This document shows, piece after piece, positions 46,323-55,423 of a stretch of DNA of 64,000 nucleotides; position 1 is the stretch's first letter, and every line of letters starts with the position of its first letter. The translations under genes were made by a program, and so were the position numbers. The DNA comes from Mycolicibacterium sp. HK-90 (GTDB taxonomy: Bacteria; Actinomycetota; Actinomycetes; Mycobacteriales; Mycobacteriaceae): NCBI RefSeq assembly GCF_030486405.1, contig NZ_CP129613.1, positions 4,774,001 through 4,838,000 of the forward strand, in the 5' to 3' direction. Under the pieces are notes generated by a model. That model searched no databases. It worked only from the letters and a program-made list of their open reading frames with translations, and had not been told where the DNA came from.

Positions 46323-47006
46323 TCAACCGCGAGTGTCGATGACCTGTTGGGCGACGTCGACCAGCTTGGTGTTGCTGTCCTGCGACAAGCGCCTGAGCAG
46401 CTCAAAGGCCTGCACATCGTCGATCTGGTAGCGCTCCATGATGATGCCTTTGGCCTGGCCGATGCGGTCTCGCGTCGATAGCGCCGATTTCAGCTGCTCG
46501 CTGCGCCGGCCGGCCAACAGTGCCGCGGCGGCATGCGCGGCGAGCACGGTGCCGATGGTCTCGGATTCCGCGTCCCACACCCCGGGCCGGAAGCCAAACA
46601 GGTTCAACGCGCCTGCCGTCCGGTCATCGGTGTACAGCTTGAAGGACAGTCCGCTCAGGACCCCCATGTCGACCGCGACCTTCGAATAGCTCGGCCACCG
46701 TGACTCTTCGCGGAAATCGTCCGTGCGCACCACGACGTCTTCGAGGGCGGCCTGCATGCACGGCCCCTCCCGGAAGGTCATCTGCAGCTCGTCGAGTTTG
46801 TGCGGCAGGCTGCTGGTGCCTGCCAACGATTCGAACTTGCCGCCATCACCGATGAGCAGCACTCCCGCGGTATCCGCGCCCGGAACAAGTTCGGTGACCG
46901 TCGCCGTGACGTCGGACAGTATCTCGTCGACGCTGCGCGGGGTGGCGACGGCCCGCGCAAGATCCGCCATGCGCACGGCGAGATCATGTGGCGGTCGCTC
47001 GGCCAT
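46323..47006 (-). CDS. GAF-ANTAR RNA-binding antiterminator regulator
   Basis: 227 aa. A GAF sensor domain (about 25-155, with GVLLIGDGGKFESLA and LYTDDRTAGALNLF) is followed by an ANTAR domain (about 165-222, with GQAKGIIMERYQIDDVQAFELLRRLSQ) that binds paired hairpins in nascent RNA to prevent termination. One-component proteins of this build are common in mycobacteria. ATG at 47006; 15 bp separate it from convergent fadH. A perfect 18-bp hairpin lies 65 bp upstream of its start and could be its own target or the YceI terminator. Confidence 0.9.
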   Translation of the reverse strand: MAERPPHDLAVRMADLARAVATPRSVDEILSDVTATVTELVPGADTAGVLLIGDGGKFESLAGTSSLPHKLDELQMTFREGPCMQAALEDVVVRTDDFREESRWPSYSKVAVDMGVLSGLSFKLYTDDRTAGALNLFGFRPGVWDAESETIGTVLAAHAAAALLAGRRSEQLKSALSTRDRIGQAKGIIMERYQIDDVQAFELLRRLSQDSNTKLVDVAQQVIDTRG

Positions 47007-47071
47007 GCCTCGGGGGTTCCCGGTCGGGCGCCATTACACACTCGTTCACCGGGATGGGCTCGTCGCGGCGA

Positions 47072-47119
47072 TGTCACGCTGGAGTGGCGGTGGAGGCCGG
47101 GCGCCACTCCAGCGTGACA
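47072..47119. repeat. Perfect 18-bp inverted repeat upstream of GAF-ANTAR gene
   Basis: TGTCACGCTGGAGTGGCG (47072-47089) and CGCCACTCCAGCGTGACA (47102-47119) pair perfectly over a 12-nt loop. It begins 9 bp after the YceI stop (read on the minus strand) with no T tract, between that stop and the ANTAR start. Confidence 0.85.
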
Positions 47120-47128
47120 GAGTGCGGG

Positions 47129-47677
47129 TCAGGCCTGCTTGAGCGCCTCGATCTCCAGGGTGATGGTGACCTTGTCGCCGACGACGGTGCCACCGGTCTC
47201 CAGCGGCATGTCGATGTCGATGCCGAAGTCCTTGCGGTTCAACACGACCGAGGCCTCGAACCCCGCCACGGCGCCCTGGCCCATACCGGGGTTGACCCCG
47301 TTGTACTCGAGCTTGAGCGAGACCGGCTTTGTCACGCCCTTGAGGGTGAAGTTGCCGTCGACGATGTAGTCATCGCCGTCGGGACGCACGCCGGTGGAGA
47401 CGAAGGTGGCGGTCGGGTGGTTCTCGGCGTCGAAGAAGTCTGCGGATCGCACGTGCGCATCACGCTGCTCGTTGCTGGTGTTGATCGAGTTGACGTCGAT
47501 GGTGGCGTTGACCGACGGGGTGCCGTCCTCGGCGACGACGACCGCACCGCTGAAGGTCTCGAAGCTGCCACGCACCTTGCTGACCATGAGGTGGCGGACC
47601 GAGAAGTTGATGGATGAATGCACCGGGTCGATGGCCCAGGTGCCTGCGGTCAGGTCGGTGGCTACTGCGACGGTCAT
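47129..47677 (-). CDS. YceI-family isoprenoid/lipid-binding protein
   Basis: 182 aa lipocalin-like beta barrel: WAIDPVHSSINFSVRHLMVSKVRGSF at the start, DFFDAENHPTATF in the middle and EASVVLNRKDFGIDIDMPLE near the end are the family blocks. Members bind polyisoprenoids such as octaprenyl pyrophosphate. No signal peptide, so it is cytosolic. The ribosome site is AAGGAG before the ATG at 47677. Upstream is a CGGACC-GT-GGTCCG palindrome. The gene lies in the same direction as fbiC but 205 bp downstream of it. Confidence 0.92.
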   Translation of the reverse strand: MTVAVATDLTAGTWAIDPVHSSINFSVRHLMVSKVRGSFETFSGAVVVAEDGTPSVNATIDVNSINTSNEQRDAHVRSADFFDAENHPTATFVSTGVRPDGDDYIVDGNFTLKGVTKPVSLKLEYNGVNPGMGQGAVAGFEASVVLNRKDFGIDIDMPLETGGTVVGDKVTITLEIEALKQA

Positions 47678-47731
47678 GGTGTCTCCTTGGTTCGTGAGCC
47701 GGTCGTTCCGGCACCTTCACCAAGCACTAAC

Positions 47732-47745
47732 CGGACCGTGGTCCG
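47732..47745. promoter_or_regulatory. Palindromic operator upstream of the YceI gene
   Basis: CGGACC (47732-47737), GT, GGTCCG (47740-47745): 6-bp arms about an asymmetric 2-bp centre, 55 bp before the YceI start and close to where its promoter must be. Confidence 0.5.
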
Positions 47746-47810
47746 ATTCAATTCCCGATTTTCAGGATTTTTCTGCCGAACTTGAAAGCAAGGCGCCCTG
47801 CGATAGCCCC

Positions 47811-47870
47811 GCGAGCGACCGCTCAGGTACGCAAAATGCGGCGTGTCGGCGTACAGACACGGTCGCTCGC
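47811..47870. repeat. 60-bp element with 11-bp terminal inverted repeats (copy 2)
   Basis: Same termini (GCGAGCGACCG, CGGTCGCTCGC) and the same 60-bp length as the copy at 30196; the 38-bp centres agree in most positions. This copy lies between the end of fbiC (47882) and the YceI gene. Both copies are at gene 3' ends. Confidence 0.9.
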
Positions 47871-47881
47871 GGTGTGAGGGG

Positions 47882-50473
47882 TTACGCCGCGAGGGGCGAG
47901 TAATCCGTGGTGCGCTGACGGGCCGGGCGGCCGATGCCCTCGGCGATCGCGACAAGTTCGGCCACCGTCTTGGCCGACCCGTTCTCCGAGCCGGCCATCC
48001 GGGAGATGGTCTCCTCCATCAACGTGCCGCCCAGATCGTTGGCACCACCGCGCAGCATCACCTGCGTGCGCTCGACACCGAGCTTGACCCAGCTGGTCTG
48101 AATCGACGGGATCCGGCCGTGCAGCATGATCCGGGCCAGCGCGTGCACGGCCCGGTTGTCGCGGTGGGTCGGCCCGGGGCGGGCTCCGCCGGCCAGATAC
48201 AGCGGCGAGGACTGGTGCACGAACGGCAGCGGCACGAACTCGGTGAAACCGCCGGTGCGGTCCTGGATTCCGCGCAGCACGTTCAGGTGCCCCACCCAGT
48301 GCTTGGGGGTGTCGACGTGGCCGTACATCATCGTCGACGACGAGCGCAGCCCGACCTCGTGCGCGGTGGTGACGACGTTGATCCATTCCGAGGTCGGCAA
48401 CTTGCCCTTGGTCAGGACCCAGCGCACCTCGTCGTCGAGGATCTCGGCGGCCGTGCCAGGAATGGTGTCCAGCCCCGCCTCACGCAGCGACGTCAGCCAT
48501 TCGCGCACCGACAGCCCGCTGCGGGTCACGCCGTTGGCGATCTCCATGGGCGAGAAGGCATGCACGTGCATCGAGGGCACCCGCGCCTTGACGGCGCGCA
48601 CCAGATCCGCGTAGCCGGTGACGGGCAGCTCCGGGTCGATGCCGCCCTGCATGCAGACCTCTGTCGCCCCGGCGACGTGTGCCTCCCACGCCCGGTCGGC
48701 GACCTCGTCGGTGGACAACGAGTAGGCGTCGGCGTCGCCCTTGCGCTGTGCGAACGCGCAGAACCGGCAGCCGGTGTAGCAGATGTTGGTGAAGTTGATG
48801 TTGCGGTTGACGACGAACGTGACGTCATCGCCGACGGCATCGCGGCGCAGCGAATCGGCCAGTGCGGTAACGGCTTCCAGCGCGGGACCGTCAGCTGTGG
48901 CCAGCGCGAGGTACTCGTCGTCGCTGCAGCCGCCCGGATCGCGTTCGGCCGAGCGCAAGGCCGCCAGCACGTCGGTGTCGATGCGTTCGGGGGCGCGGGC
49001 AGCCAGCTCGTGCACCTTGGCGCGGATCGACTCCCAATCGCCGAACGCGCTGTCCAGGTCGCTGCGGGTCTCGGTGAGCCGGCCCTCGGAGTCGATCGCG
49101 GAGTGCAGATCGATGCGGCCCAGCGATTCGGAGGCCTCGTCGGGCTCCTGCCACGGCCGCCCCACCGGGTTGACGTCGAGGGCGAGCCCGGTGTCCGGAT
49201 CGGCCAGCGCATCGACGTGCCCGCGGACCCGCGGATCGATCCACGCCGCGCCGGCCTGAACGTACTGCGGTTGCGCGGTGAGCCGCTGGACCAGGTCATA
49301 GCCGGCCTCGGCGGTGACGTCGGCCAGATCGTCCAGTGCCGGCCAGGGCCGCTCGGGGTTGACGTGGTCGGGGGTCAGCGGTGAGACGCCGCCCCAGTCG
49401 TCGACGCCGGCGCCGATGAGCGCCAGGCATTCGTCGCGCGACACCAGATTCGGCGGGGCCTGGATACGCATCTTGGGCCCGAGCACCAGACGCGTCACCG
49501 CGATGGTGGCGATGAAGTCGTCGATCCCGGCATCGGGCGTCGACGCCATGGCGGTGTGATCCTTGGCCCGGAAGTTCTGCACGATCACTTCCTGGACGTG
49601 CCCGAACTCTTTGTGCGACTTACGGATCGCGTGCATGGTCTCGGCACGCTCGGTCAGCGTCTCGCCGATGCCGACCAGCAGGCCGGTGGTGAACGGGATC
49701 GAGAGCCGGCCGGCGTCGTCGAGGGTGCGCAGGCGCACCTCGGGATCCTTGTCCGGGCTGCCGTAGTGCGCCTCGCCCTTGACCTCGAACAGACGCCGCG
49801 ACGTGGTCTCCAGCATCATGCCCATCGACGGCGCGACAGGCTTGAGGCGAGACAGCTCTGACCAGCTCATCACGCCGGGATTCAGGTGCGGCAGCAGACC
49901 GGTCTCCTCGAGCACCCGGATGGCCATCGCCCGCACGTAGTCCAACGTGGAGTCGTATCCGCGCTCGTCGAGCCACTGCCGGGCCTCGTCCCAGCGGGCT
50001 TCCGGCCGGTCACCGAGGGTGAAAAGCGCTTCCTTGCAACCGAGCTCGGCACCGCGGCGGGCGACGTCGAGAATCTCGTCGGGCTCCATGTACATGCCCG
50101 CGCCCTGGGCGCGCAGCTTGCCGGGCACCGTGACGAACGTGCAGTAGTGGCAGGTGTCGCGGCACAGGTGCGTCACCGGGATGAACACCTTGCGCGAGTA
50201 GCTGACCGGCAACCGGCCGTTGGCTCCCCGCCTGCCGGCTGATTCCAGGCCGGCGTCGCGCACCCGGGCGGCGCTGGCGCACAGATCGGCCAGATCGTCG
50301 CCGCGGGCCGTCATGGCGATGGCGGCTTCGTCGACGTTGAGGGTCACGCCGTCACGGGCACGGCGTAATACCCGCCGCAGGGCCGCCGAAGTGGTCGGTG
50401 CGCCGGGCGCAGCAGACTTCGGTGGGACGGCCGGGATGGGCAGATCGGCGCCGTGCTGGGGGTTCAGAGCCAC
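47882..50473 (-). CDS. fbiC: 7,8-didemethyl-8-hydroxy-5-deazariboflavin (FO) synthase
   Basis: Makes the deazaflavin core of coenzyme F420 from tyrosine and a pyrimidine. 863 aa, a fusion of two radical-SAM halves as in M. tuberculosis FbiC (Rv1173). The CxxxCxxC clusters are at 104-111 (CRDTCHYC) and 565-572 (CYTGCRFC). The start GTG 50473 ([13 protein letters not shown]) is chosen over a longer frame to 50566; the first conserved residues ([16 protein letters not shown]) are far downstream either way. Loss of this gene gives nitroimidazole resistance in M. tuberculosis, so it is a marker gene of the clade. Confidence 0.97.
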   Translation of the reverse strand: MALNPQHGADLPIPAVPPKSAAPGAPTTSAALRRVLRRARDGVTLNVDEAAIAMTARGDDLADLCASAARVRDAGLESAGRRGANGRLPVSYSRKVFIPVTHLCRDTCHYCTFVTVPGKLRAQGAGMYMEPDEILDVARRGAELGCKEALFTLGDRPEARWDEARQWLDERGYDSTLDYVRAMAIRVLEETGLLPHLNPGVMSWSELSRLKPVAPSMGMMLETTSRRLFEVKGEAHYGSPDKDPEVRLRTLDDAGRLSIPFTTGLLVGIGETLTERAETMHAIRKSHKEFGHVQEVIVQNFRAKDHTAMASTPDAGIDDFIATIAVTRLVLGPKMRIQAPPNLVSRDECLALIGAGVDDWGGVSPLTPDHVNPERPWPALDDLADVTAEAGYDLVQRLTAQPQYVQAGAAWIDPRVRGHVDALADPDTGLALDVNPVGRPWQEPDEASESLGRIDLHSAIDSEGRLTETRSDLDSAFGDWESIRAKVHELAARAPERIDTDVLAALRSAERDPGGCSDDEYLALATADGPALEAVTALADSLRRDAVGDDVTFVVNRNINFTNICYTGCRFCAFAQRKGDADAYSLSTDEVADRAWEAHVAGATEVCMQGGIDPELPVTGYADLVRAVKARVPSMHVHAFSPMEIANGVTRSGLSVREWLTSLREAGLDTIPGTAAEILDDEVRWVLTKGKLPTSEWINVVTTAHEVGLRSSSTMMYGHVDTPKHWVGHLNVLRGIQDRTGGFTEFVPLPFVHQSSPLYLAGGARPGPTHRDNRAVHALARIMLHGRIPSIQTSWVKLGVERTQVMLRGGANDLGGTLMEETISRMAGSENGSAKTVAELVAIAEGIGRPARQRTTDYSPLAA

Positions 50474-50675
50474 TTCCGTGTAACCCCGTCGTTGTGCACG
50501 ATCATCCACGCGTCTCACATTCTGAAACCAATGTGCCCGGCATACCGGCCACAGTAGACCCAGCACGTCAACCGAGTGCGCGGCCCATCCGGGACACAGC
50601 AGATAAAGATGCGGCGAACGGGTTTCCGACCGCGTAAGTTATTTGCGTCGGGAAGGGGAGACCGGAGGAGCCGTG

Positions 50676-52187
50676 ATGTCCACATCTGTTCGTACGTATC
50701 TCGTGGCGGGAGCCGCCGCAGCCACCGCCACGGCCATCGCCCTCACCCCGGTACAGGCAGCTCCGGCCGATATCGCGGTCCCGGCACAGCCGACCTCCGC
50801 CCAGCCGCAGCTGACCCAGGCCATGATCGACCTGCTGGCCGCGGCGAGCCGGATGACCGCTGCGGTGGCGCCCAGGATTTCGGACCAGACCGGTGACCCA
50901 CCGGCAGAGGTTGCCCCGGCGGCCGCGGTCACCGGTGATGTCGGGGTCCAGAACGCCGCGAGCGACTGGCTGACATCGGGATACCAGTTCATCCAGTACT
51001 GGGTGGACTACGGCGTCGAGCTCGCCGAGTGGGTGGTCGACTGGATTCCCTACGGCTACCTGATCGGTGACCAGATCAACATCTTCTACTGGGATCTGAT
51101 CCGGCCGATCGCCGACGGCTACTTCTATGGCTGGCTGGTTCCGGTCGTCAACGATCCGTTGAACCTCAACGTGTGGTGGGACGGCTTCGTCAACACCGTC
51201 GATGCCGCGGTCAACGCCGGCATCAACTTCGGCATCGCCGAGTTCAACTACTTCTTCGGCTGGATCCTGCCGCCGCTCCCGCCGCTGCCCGGGCTCGCGA
51301 CCACTCAGACCCTGGCCGCGTCCCAGTCGTTGTTCCCGAACCTGCGCAACGTGATCGGCGACGTCGTGCTCCCGCCCGCCGACTTCGTCACCGATGCCGC
51401 GGTGAACACCATCAACGGTGCATACGACGTCGTGCACAACGCGGCCAACTTCGTGGTCGACGGCGCCGATGACGTGCTCGATGCCCTGCGCCTCGATTTC
51501 GTCAGCCGGCAGCTCGACATCAACTACGACTTGATCAGTGCGCTGTCCGCTCAGGGTGTCGGCCTGACCACCGATCTGATCCAGGTTCCCGACCGCTACC
51601 TCAACGACGTGCTGGCCAACGGCGAAGGTCTGCTCGAGGCTCTCGGCACCGAGGCCCGGTTCGTCGGCAACAGCCTCACCACCCATGGCAATGCGGCGCT
51701 CAACGCGGTCGGCAACTACGTCGAGGATCAGATCAACTACTTCACCCCCGGCGTCGCCGCGACCGAGTCCGGTCCCACCACCACCGAGGTGGCGAAGGTG
51801 CCGACATCGGTACGCGCGTCGCTGCAGGAGACCGTGGACTCGACGGCTGAACAGACGGAGCCGTCGCAGAAGCCGGCAAGCACCGTCACCAACGGCAGTC
51901 GCGCGGTCAGGGCCGGCGAGGTGCAGGCGCGGGTCCAGGAGCGCATCCAGAGTGCCGTCGACGGGGCGAAGAAGGCCGGCGACGACGCACGCGAGGCGGC
52001 CAAGACCGTGGTGAACAACCTGACGCCGAAGGCCAAGGACAAGGACAAGGCCACGCCGGTGTCGTCGAAGGACTCGACGGACTCGAAGTCGTCGACGGAT
52101 CCCAAGCCGTCCAAGGCCAAGCCGACCAAGGACAAGCAGTCCAAGGACGATGGCGGCAGCGACAAGTCGGGTAGCGACAAGAAGTGA
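50676..52187 (+). CDS. Large secreted protein, distant member of the paralogue array (A)
   Basis: 503 aa. The signal block MSTSVRTYLVAGAAAATATA then IALTPVQAAPA ends near residue 28. The mature part has amphipathic segments rich in Trp, Tyr and Phe (YQFIQYWVDYGVELAEWVVD, WDLIRPIADGYFYGWLVP), a second half of helical repeats, and a C-terminal tail of about 60 residues built from Lys, Ser and Asp (KAKDKDKATPVSSKDSTDS). The signal block and Lys tail match the genes at 55424-63564, though it lacks their NPAPI signature. GGAGGAG precedes the ATG. It takes the place of PE12 next to fbiC in M. tuberculosis. A cell-envelope location is inferred. Confidence 0.75.
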   Translation: MSTSVRTYLVAGAAAATATAIALTPVQAAPADIAVPAQPTSAQPQLTQAMIDLLAAASRMTAAVAPRISDQTGDPPAEVAPAAAVTGDVGVQNAASDWLTSGYQFIQYWVDYGVELAEWVVDWIPYGYLIGDQINIFYWDLIRPIADGYFYGWLVPVVNDPLNLNVWWDGFVNTVDAAVNAGINFGIAEFNYFFGWILPPLPPLPGLATTQTLAASQSLFPNLRNVIGDVVLPPADFVTDAAVNTINGAYDVVHNAANFVVDGADDVLDALRLDFVSRQLDINYDLISALSAQGVGLTTDLIQVPDRYLNDVLANGEGLLEALGTEARFVGNSLTTHGNAALNAVGNYVEDQINYFTPGVAATESGPTTTEVAKVPTSVRASLQETVDSTAEQTEPSQKPASTVTNGSRAVRAGEVQARVQERIQSAVDGAKKAGDDAREAAKTVVNNLTPKAKDKDKATPVSSKDSTDSKSSTDPKPSKAKPTKDKQSKDDGGSDKSGSDKK

Positions 52188-52188
52188 G

Positions 52189-52545
52189 TCAGCGGCGGTA
52201 ATGCCGCCGCAGCATCGCCGCCGGTGGTAACGCGCCGGCGGCGATGAATATCAACGACCCGTAGGCCATCAGTCCCTGCCCGGCGAAGATGAGGTCGCCC
52301 CCGGGCCCGCCGAATGTCATTGCCACCACGGTGGCCAGCCACGCCCAAAGGGGCAGCGCGGCCATCCGCATGGAATCGGTCCAGTGCATGGCCGCCCACA
52401 CCAACGCGGTATTGAATGCACCGGCAGCCAGTGCGCTGACCGGAAACGGGATCGGCCCGAGGTATGCAGGCAACAACAACGCGCCTACGACGGCGGAGAT
52501 GACACCGTCAATCGCCAGCAGTGCCAGGACGACGCCGCCCGGCAC
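52189..52545 (-). CDS. Membrane protein downstream of mshB (Rv1171-like)
   Basis: About 118 aa from GTG 52545, with four hydrophobic segments (GVVLALLAIDGVISAVVGALL, PVSALAAGAFNTALVWAAM, LWAWLATVVAMTF, LIFIAAGALPPAAML). Small four-helix membrane proteins with PFPVSAL occur at this position in mycobacteria. An in-frame extension to 52698 would cover the 35-codon ORF in another frame and is unlikely. Only 1 bp separates its stop from that of the secreted protein on the other strand. Function unknown. Confidence 0.72.
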   Translation of the reverse strand: MPGGVVLALLAIDGVISAVVGALLLPAYLGPIPFPVSALAAGAFNTALVWAAMHWTDSMRMAALPLWAWLATVVAMTFGGPGGDLIFAGQGLMAYGSLIFIAAGALPPAAMLRRHYRR

Positions 52546-52562
52546 AACGTCCGAGGGCGCTC

Positions 52563-52670
52563 TCAGGTGGGAATGCTGTCGAGCAGACCGACCATCGAAC
52601 CCACCACCCACTGGAAGTTGTCCGCACGGTCCTGCCAGTGCTGCAGGTTCGGATCCAGATCGGGGTCCAT
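52563..52670 (-). CDS. 35-aa ORF in the mshB operon
   Basis: MDPDLDPNLQHWQDRADNFQ then WVVGSMVGLLDSIPT. AGGGA stands 7 nt before the ATG. It lies between mshB (stop 52724) and the membrane protein (start about 52545), all on the minus strand. The sequence is acidic and amphipathic, with Trp at 12 and 21. It is too short for normal gene callers. It may be a small regulator or a leader; coding status rests on ribosome site, codon pattern and clean spacing only. Confidence 0.55.
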   Translation of the reverse strand: MDPDLDPNLQHWQDRADNFQWVVGSMVGLLDSIPT

Positions 52671-52723
52671 GAGTGTCCCTTCGACGCTTCTGATTCACCG
52701 GAGCTTACCGCGTCCAGTTTCGG

Positions 52724-53590
52724 CTATTGCAGATTCAGTCCGGCCAGCAGGTCGGTTTCCCACCCGCGCTGGTCACGCTCGCCCGCGGTTCCCGACACGA
52801 GCACGTAGTGCTCTTCGCCGAGCATGGGCAGGGCGAGATTGTTGGACAGCGCGAAGGCAGCCCCGTGGTCGGCGACGGTGACCTGGGTGGCGTGGGCGCG
52901 CATCGCGGCGACCTTGGCCGGCAGGTGCGCGGTGGCGTCGACCACGGCATCGATGCGATCGTCGGCGTACCCGAACGGCACATCGCCGACGTCGATGCGG
53001 ATCCAGTGCTCGGGCACGCTCGGCATGCCTTGGAGGCCGGCGCGCATCGCACTGCTGGCCATCACCGTCCAATAGAACTTGGGCACGGCCCACCCGCCGT
53101 CCGCGGCGGCAGCGATGGCCGCGGTGGTGACCCGGTGGGCTTGCTTGTGATCGGGATGTCCGTAGCCGCCGTCGGGGTCATACGTGACGACGACGTGCGG
53201 GCGCAACTCCTCGATGAGGGCCACCAGTTCGGCGACCGCTTCGTCCATGTCCGCGTCGATGAACCGGCGGTACCTGCGTGCCGGTGAACCATCCATGCCC
53301 GAGTCGCGCCAGTGTCCGGGGCCGCCGAGAAACCGAGGGCCGCCGATACCGAGCGCGTGCAGGGCAGCGGTCAGCTCGCTGATCCGGTACCCGCCGAGTT
53401 GGTCGGCGTGGTCGACGGCCAGCTGCGCGTAGCGGTCACCGATCACCTCCCCTTCCTCGCCGAGGGTGCACGTCACCACGTGCACATCGGCGCCGAGTGC
53501 GGCGTAGTGCGCGATGGTGCCACCCGTGGTGAGGGTTTCGTCGTCCGGATGGGCATGGACAAACAGGAGGCGCGGGGCTTCGTTGGGCAT
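52724..53590 (-). CDS. mshB: GlcNAc-Ins deacetylase (mycothiol synthesis)
   Basis: Zinc deacetylase that acts on 1-D-myo-inosityl-2-acetamido-2-deoxy-glucopyranoside in mycothiol synthesis. 288 aa, LmbE/PIG-L fold. Metal ligands His14 and Asp17 are in AHPDDE and His148 is in HPDH; the general base Asp16 is adjacent. ATG 53590 ([17 protein letters not shown]) is selected; the open frame continues for hundreds of codons into the convergent ClC gene and is meaningless. It heads an operon with the 35-aa ORF and a membrane protein. Matches Rv1170. Confidence 0.96.
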   Translation of the reverse strand: MPNEAPRLLFVHAHPDDETLTTGGTIAHYAALGADVHVVTCTLGEEGEVIGDRYAQLAVDHADQLGGYRISELTAALHALGIGGPRFLGGPGHWRDSGMDGSPARRYRRFIDADMDEAVAELVALIEELRPHVVVTYDPDGGYGHPDHKQAHRVTTAAIAAAADGGWAVPKFYWTVMASSAMRAGLQGMPSVPEHWIRIDVGDVPFGYADDRIDAVVDATAHLPAKVAAMRAHATQVTVADHGAAFALSNNLALPMLGEEHYVLVSGTAGERDQRGWETDLLAGLNLQ

Positions 53591-53656
53591 CGTGAGTGAC
53601 GATAGCCGTGTGCCGGTGGCCGTGCAGAAAGACACCCGCCGCCGAAAATCGGCGCA

Positions 53657-53668
53657 TACATTCACGGG
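53657..53668 (+). promoter_or_regulatory. Leaderless promoter of the ClC gene
   Basis: TACATT (53657-53662) then 6 nt and GTG 53669. A small CGCCGA/TCGGCG hairpin (53640-53654) is just upstream. Confidence 0.55.
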
Positions 53669-54952
53669 GTGAACCGGCGCGAGCTCGAGTTCGGCTGCAG
53701 CATCATCGTCATCGGATTGCTGGCCGGCCTGGCCGGTATGGCGACCACCCTGTTTCTGCACTTCGTCGAACACCTCACCTACGCCTACTCTTTCGGGTCG
53801 TTGCTCGACGGGGTCACCGGAAGCAGCCCGGTGCGGCGCGCCATCGGCCCGATGATCGGCGGGGCGCTGGCCGGGCTCGGCTGGTGGCTGCTGCGCCGGC
53901 ACCATCAGGTGCCGGCGCTGGCCGCGACCATCGCCGACCCCCGGCCCGTCCCCCGGCTCTCGATGACGCTCGACGCCGCGCTGCAGATCCTCGTGGTGGG
54001 TGCCGGCGCCTCGTTGGGCCGCGAGGGCGCTCCGCGCCAGATGGCCGTCGTGCTCGGCGACGCCGGAACGTCGCGGTGGGCGCTGACGCCGCACGACCGC
54101 CAGATCCTGCTCGCCTGCGCCGCGGGCGCCGGGCTCGGCGCGGTGTACGCGGTGCCGGTCGGTGGCGCCCTGTTCACGATCCGGATCATGATGCACACGT
54201 GGCATCCGAGGGCCGTCGGCGCGGCCCTGATCACGTCGTCGCTCGCCGTCGCGGTCGCCGCCCCGGTGACGCATGTACGCGCGCCGCTTGAGTGGCCGAA
54301 ACCCGAATTGTCGTACCTGCTCACCGCGTTCGCGTTGATCCTGGCACCGCTGGCCCTGGCCGTGGGCACCGCCTTCAACCGGATCACCGCGATGGCCCGG
54401 CCGGCCGTCCCCGTCACGTCCTGGCTGATCATCCCGGGTATCGCCGGAGCCGGCCTGCTGGTCGGTCTCGGGTCGGTGTGGTGGCCCGAGCTGCCGGGCA
54501 ACGGCAAGAGCGTGCTGACGGTGAGCCTCAACAGCACGCTGACGCTCGGCTCCGCGGTGGTGATCTTGCTGCTGAAACCCGTTCTCACCGCGGTCTTCCT
54601 GCGCGCGGGAGCGGTGGGCGGCATGCTGACGCCTGCGCTGGCTACGGGCGCCGCGCTCGGTTCTGTCATCGCCCTGTCGATCAACACCTGGACCGGACAG
54701 ACCGTCAGCATCGCCGCGGTGTCGTTGACCTGTGCCGCCGGAGTACTGGCCGTGACGCAGCGCGCACCGATCTGGGCGGCGCTGTTCGTCTGGGAGCTCG
54801 CTCGCCCACCGTGGTGGGTGTTGCTGCCTTTCCTGGCCGCCGCCCTCGCCGCGCACGGGCTGCAATCACTGGCCGAACGGCGCAAGCAAGTGGTGGTGGA
54901 TGGGGCGACGACTGCCGAGAGCCACAACGAAATCCGTCGTTCTAGGAACTGA
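53669..54952 (+). CDS. ClC-family chloride channel/antiporter
   Basis: 427 aa with about ten membrane segments. The helix-F gate motif is GREGAP (117-122), with the gating Glu119 present, which favours a Cl-/H+ exchanger over a channel. GGMLTP (GxFxP-like) is near residue 315, while the helix-D GSGIP is not conserved. GTG 53669 follows a TACATT -10. The 470-bp region after it has no gene. M. tuberculosis has no ClC gene at this place, so it is accessory here. Confidence 0.85.
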   Translation: MNRRELEFGCSIIVIGLLAGLAGMATTLFLHFVEHLTYAYSFGSLLDGVTGSSPVRRAIGPMIGGALAGLGWWLLRRHHQVPALAATIADPRPVPRLSMTLDAALQILVVGAGASLGREGAPRQMAVVLGDAGTSRWALTPHDRQILLACAAGAGLGAVYAVPVGGALFTIRIMMHTWHPRAVGAALITSSLAVAVAAPVTHVRAPLEWPKPELSYLLTAFALILAPLALAVGTAFNRITAMARPAVPVTSWLIIPGIAGAGLLVGLGSVWWPELPGNGKSVLTVSLNSTLTLGSAVVILLLKPVLTAVFLRAGAVGGMLTPALATGAALGSVIALSINTWTGQTVSIAAVSLTCAAGVLAVTQRAPIWAALFVWELARPPWWVLLPFLAAALAAHGLQSLAERRKQVVVDGATTAESHNEIRRSRN

Positions 54953-55423
54953 CCGAGCCTGCCACTTAGTTGCTAACGCAAGTAGTGCGGCGAATACCGG
55001 GACCGGTGGTCCCATTAGTGTCGCACGCCGCTTTCGCCCTGTGCTGTTTTACAGATCACACCGCAATGTCCACTGTGCTCGCGCTAACTCTCCCGCACGC
55101 TCCGCGTCGACATTACCGCTGGGTAACGTAACCGAGCTTATCCTCGGCGGCTTCGCTGGCAACCTAGTAGCAGGAGCTGCCATTACTTTGCTACAGGCCA
55201 ACCAAAACCGTCCCAGTTATCGCTACCCCGGGTAGCGCAACCCTGTGGTATGACCTGCGAAAACGGGCACTACCAGCTACGTTTCATGACTTCCCGGTTC
55301 ATTTGCGGAGAGGTAAACGCGTTCCGGCTAGCTGAAAATTTGTTGAGAAAATTTGCAGACAACCGAACTTACTTTGGGGTAACTTCTGCGCCGACCTTAG
55401 TTACGCTCCCGTAAGGAGATTCA
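54953..55423. other. 471-bp non-coding region upstream of paralogue B
   Basis: No convincing gene. It is AT-richer than the window, especially from 55330. It contains two palindromes: GGGACC-GGT-GGTCCC (54999-55013) and CGCTACCC-C-GGGTAGCG (55221-55237). Near the gene are two direct copies of GAAAATTTG (55334-55342, 55347-55355) and a TACTTT -10 (55370-55375), 49 nt before the ATG. Its length suggests a heavily regulated promoter or an unrecognised small RNA. Confidence 0.6.

Noticed and set aside
52038..52187. Lys/Ser-rich tail of secreted protein A as a frameshift artefact
   Set aside because: Similar Lys-rich tails occur in B, C and D, so it is a real feature of the family.
53591..54865. 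N-terminal extension of mshB across the ClC gene
   Set aside because: MshB orthologues begin at the ATG at 53590, and the extension is antisense to a membrane protein with ClC motifs.
54900..55235. 111-codon plus-strand frame after the ClC gene
   Set aside because: Starts inside the ClC gene in another frame, with composition and residues unlike a protein; the region looks regulatory.
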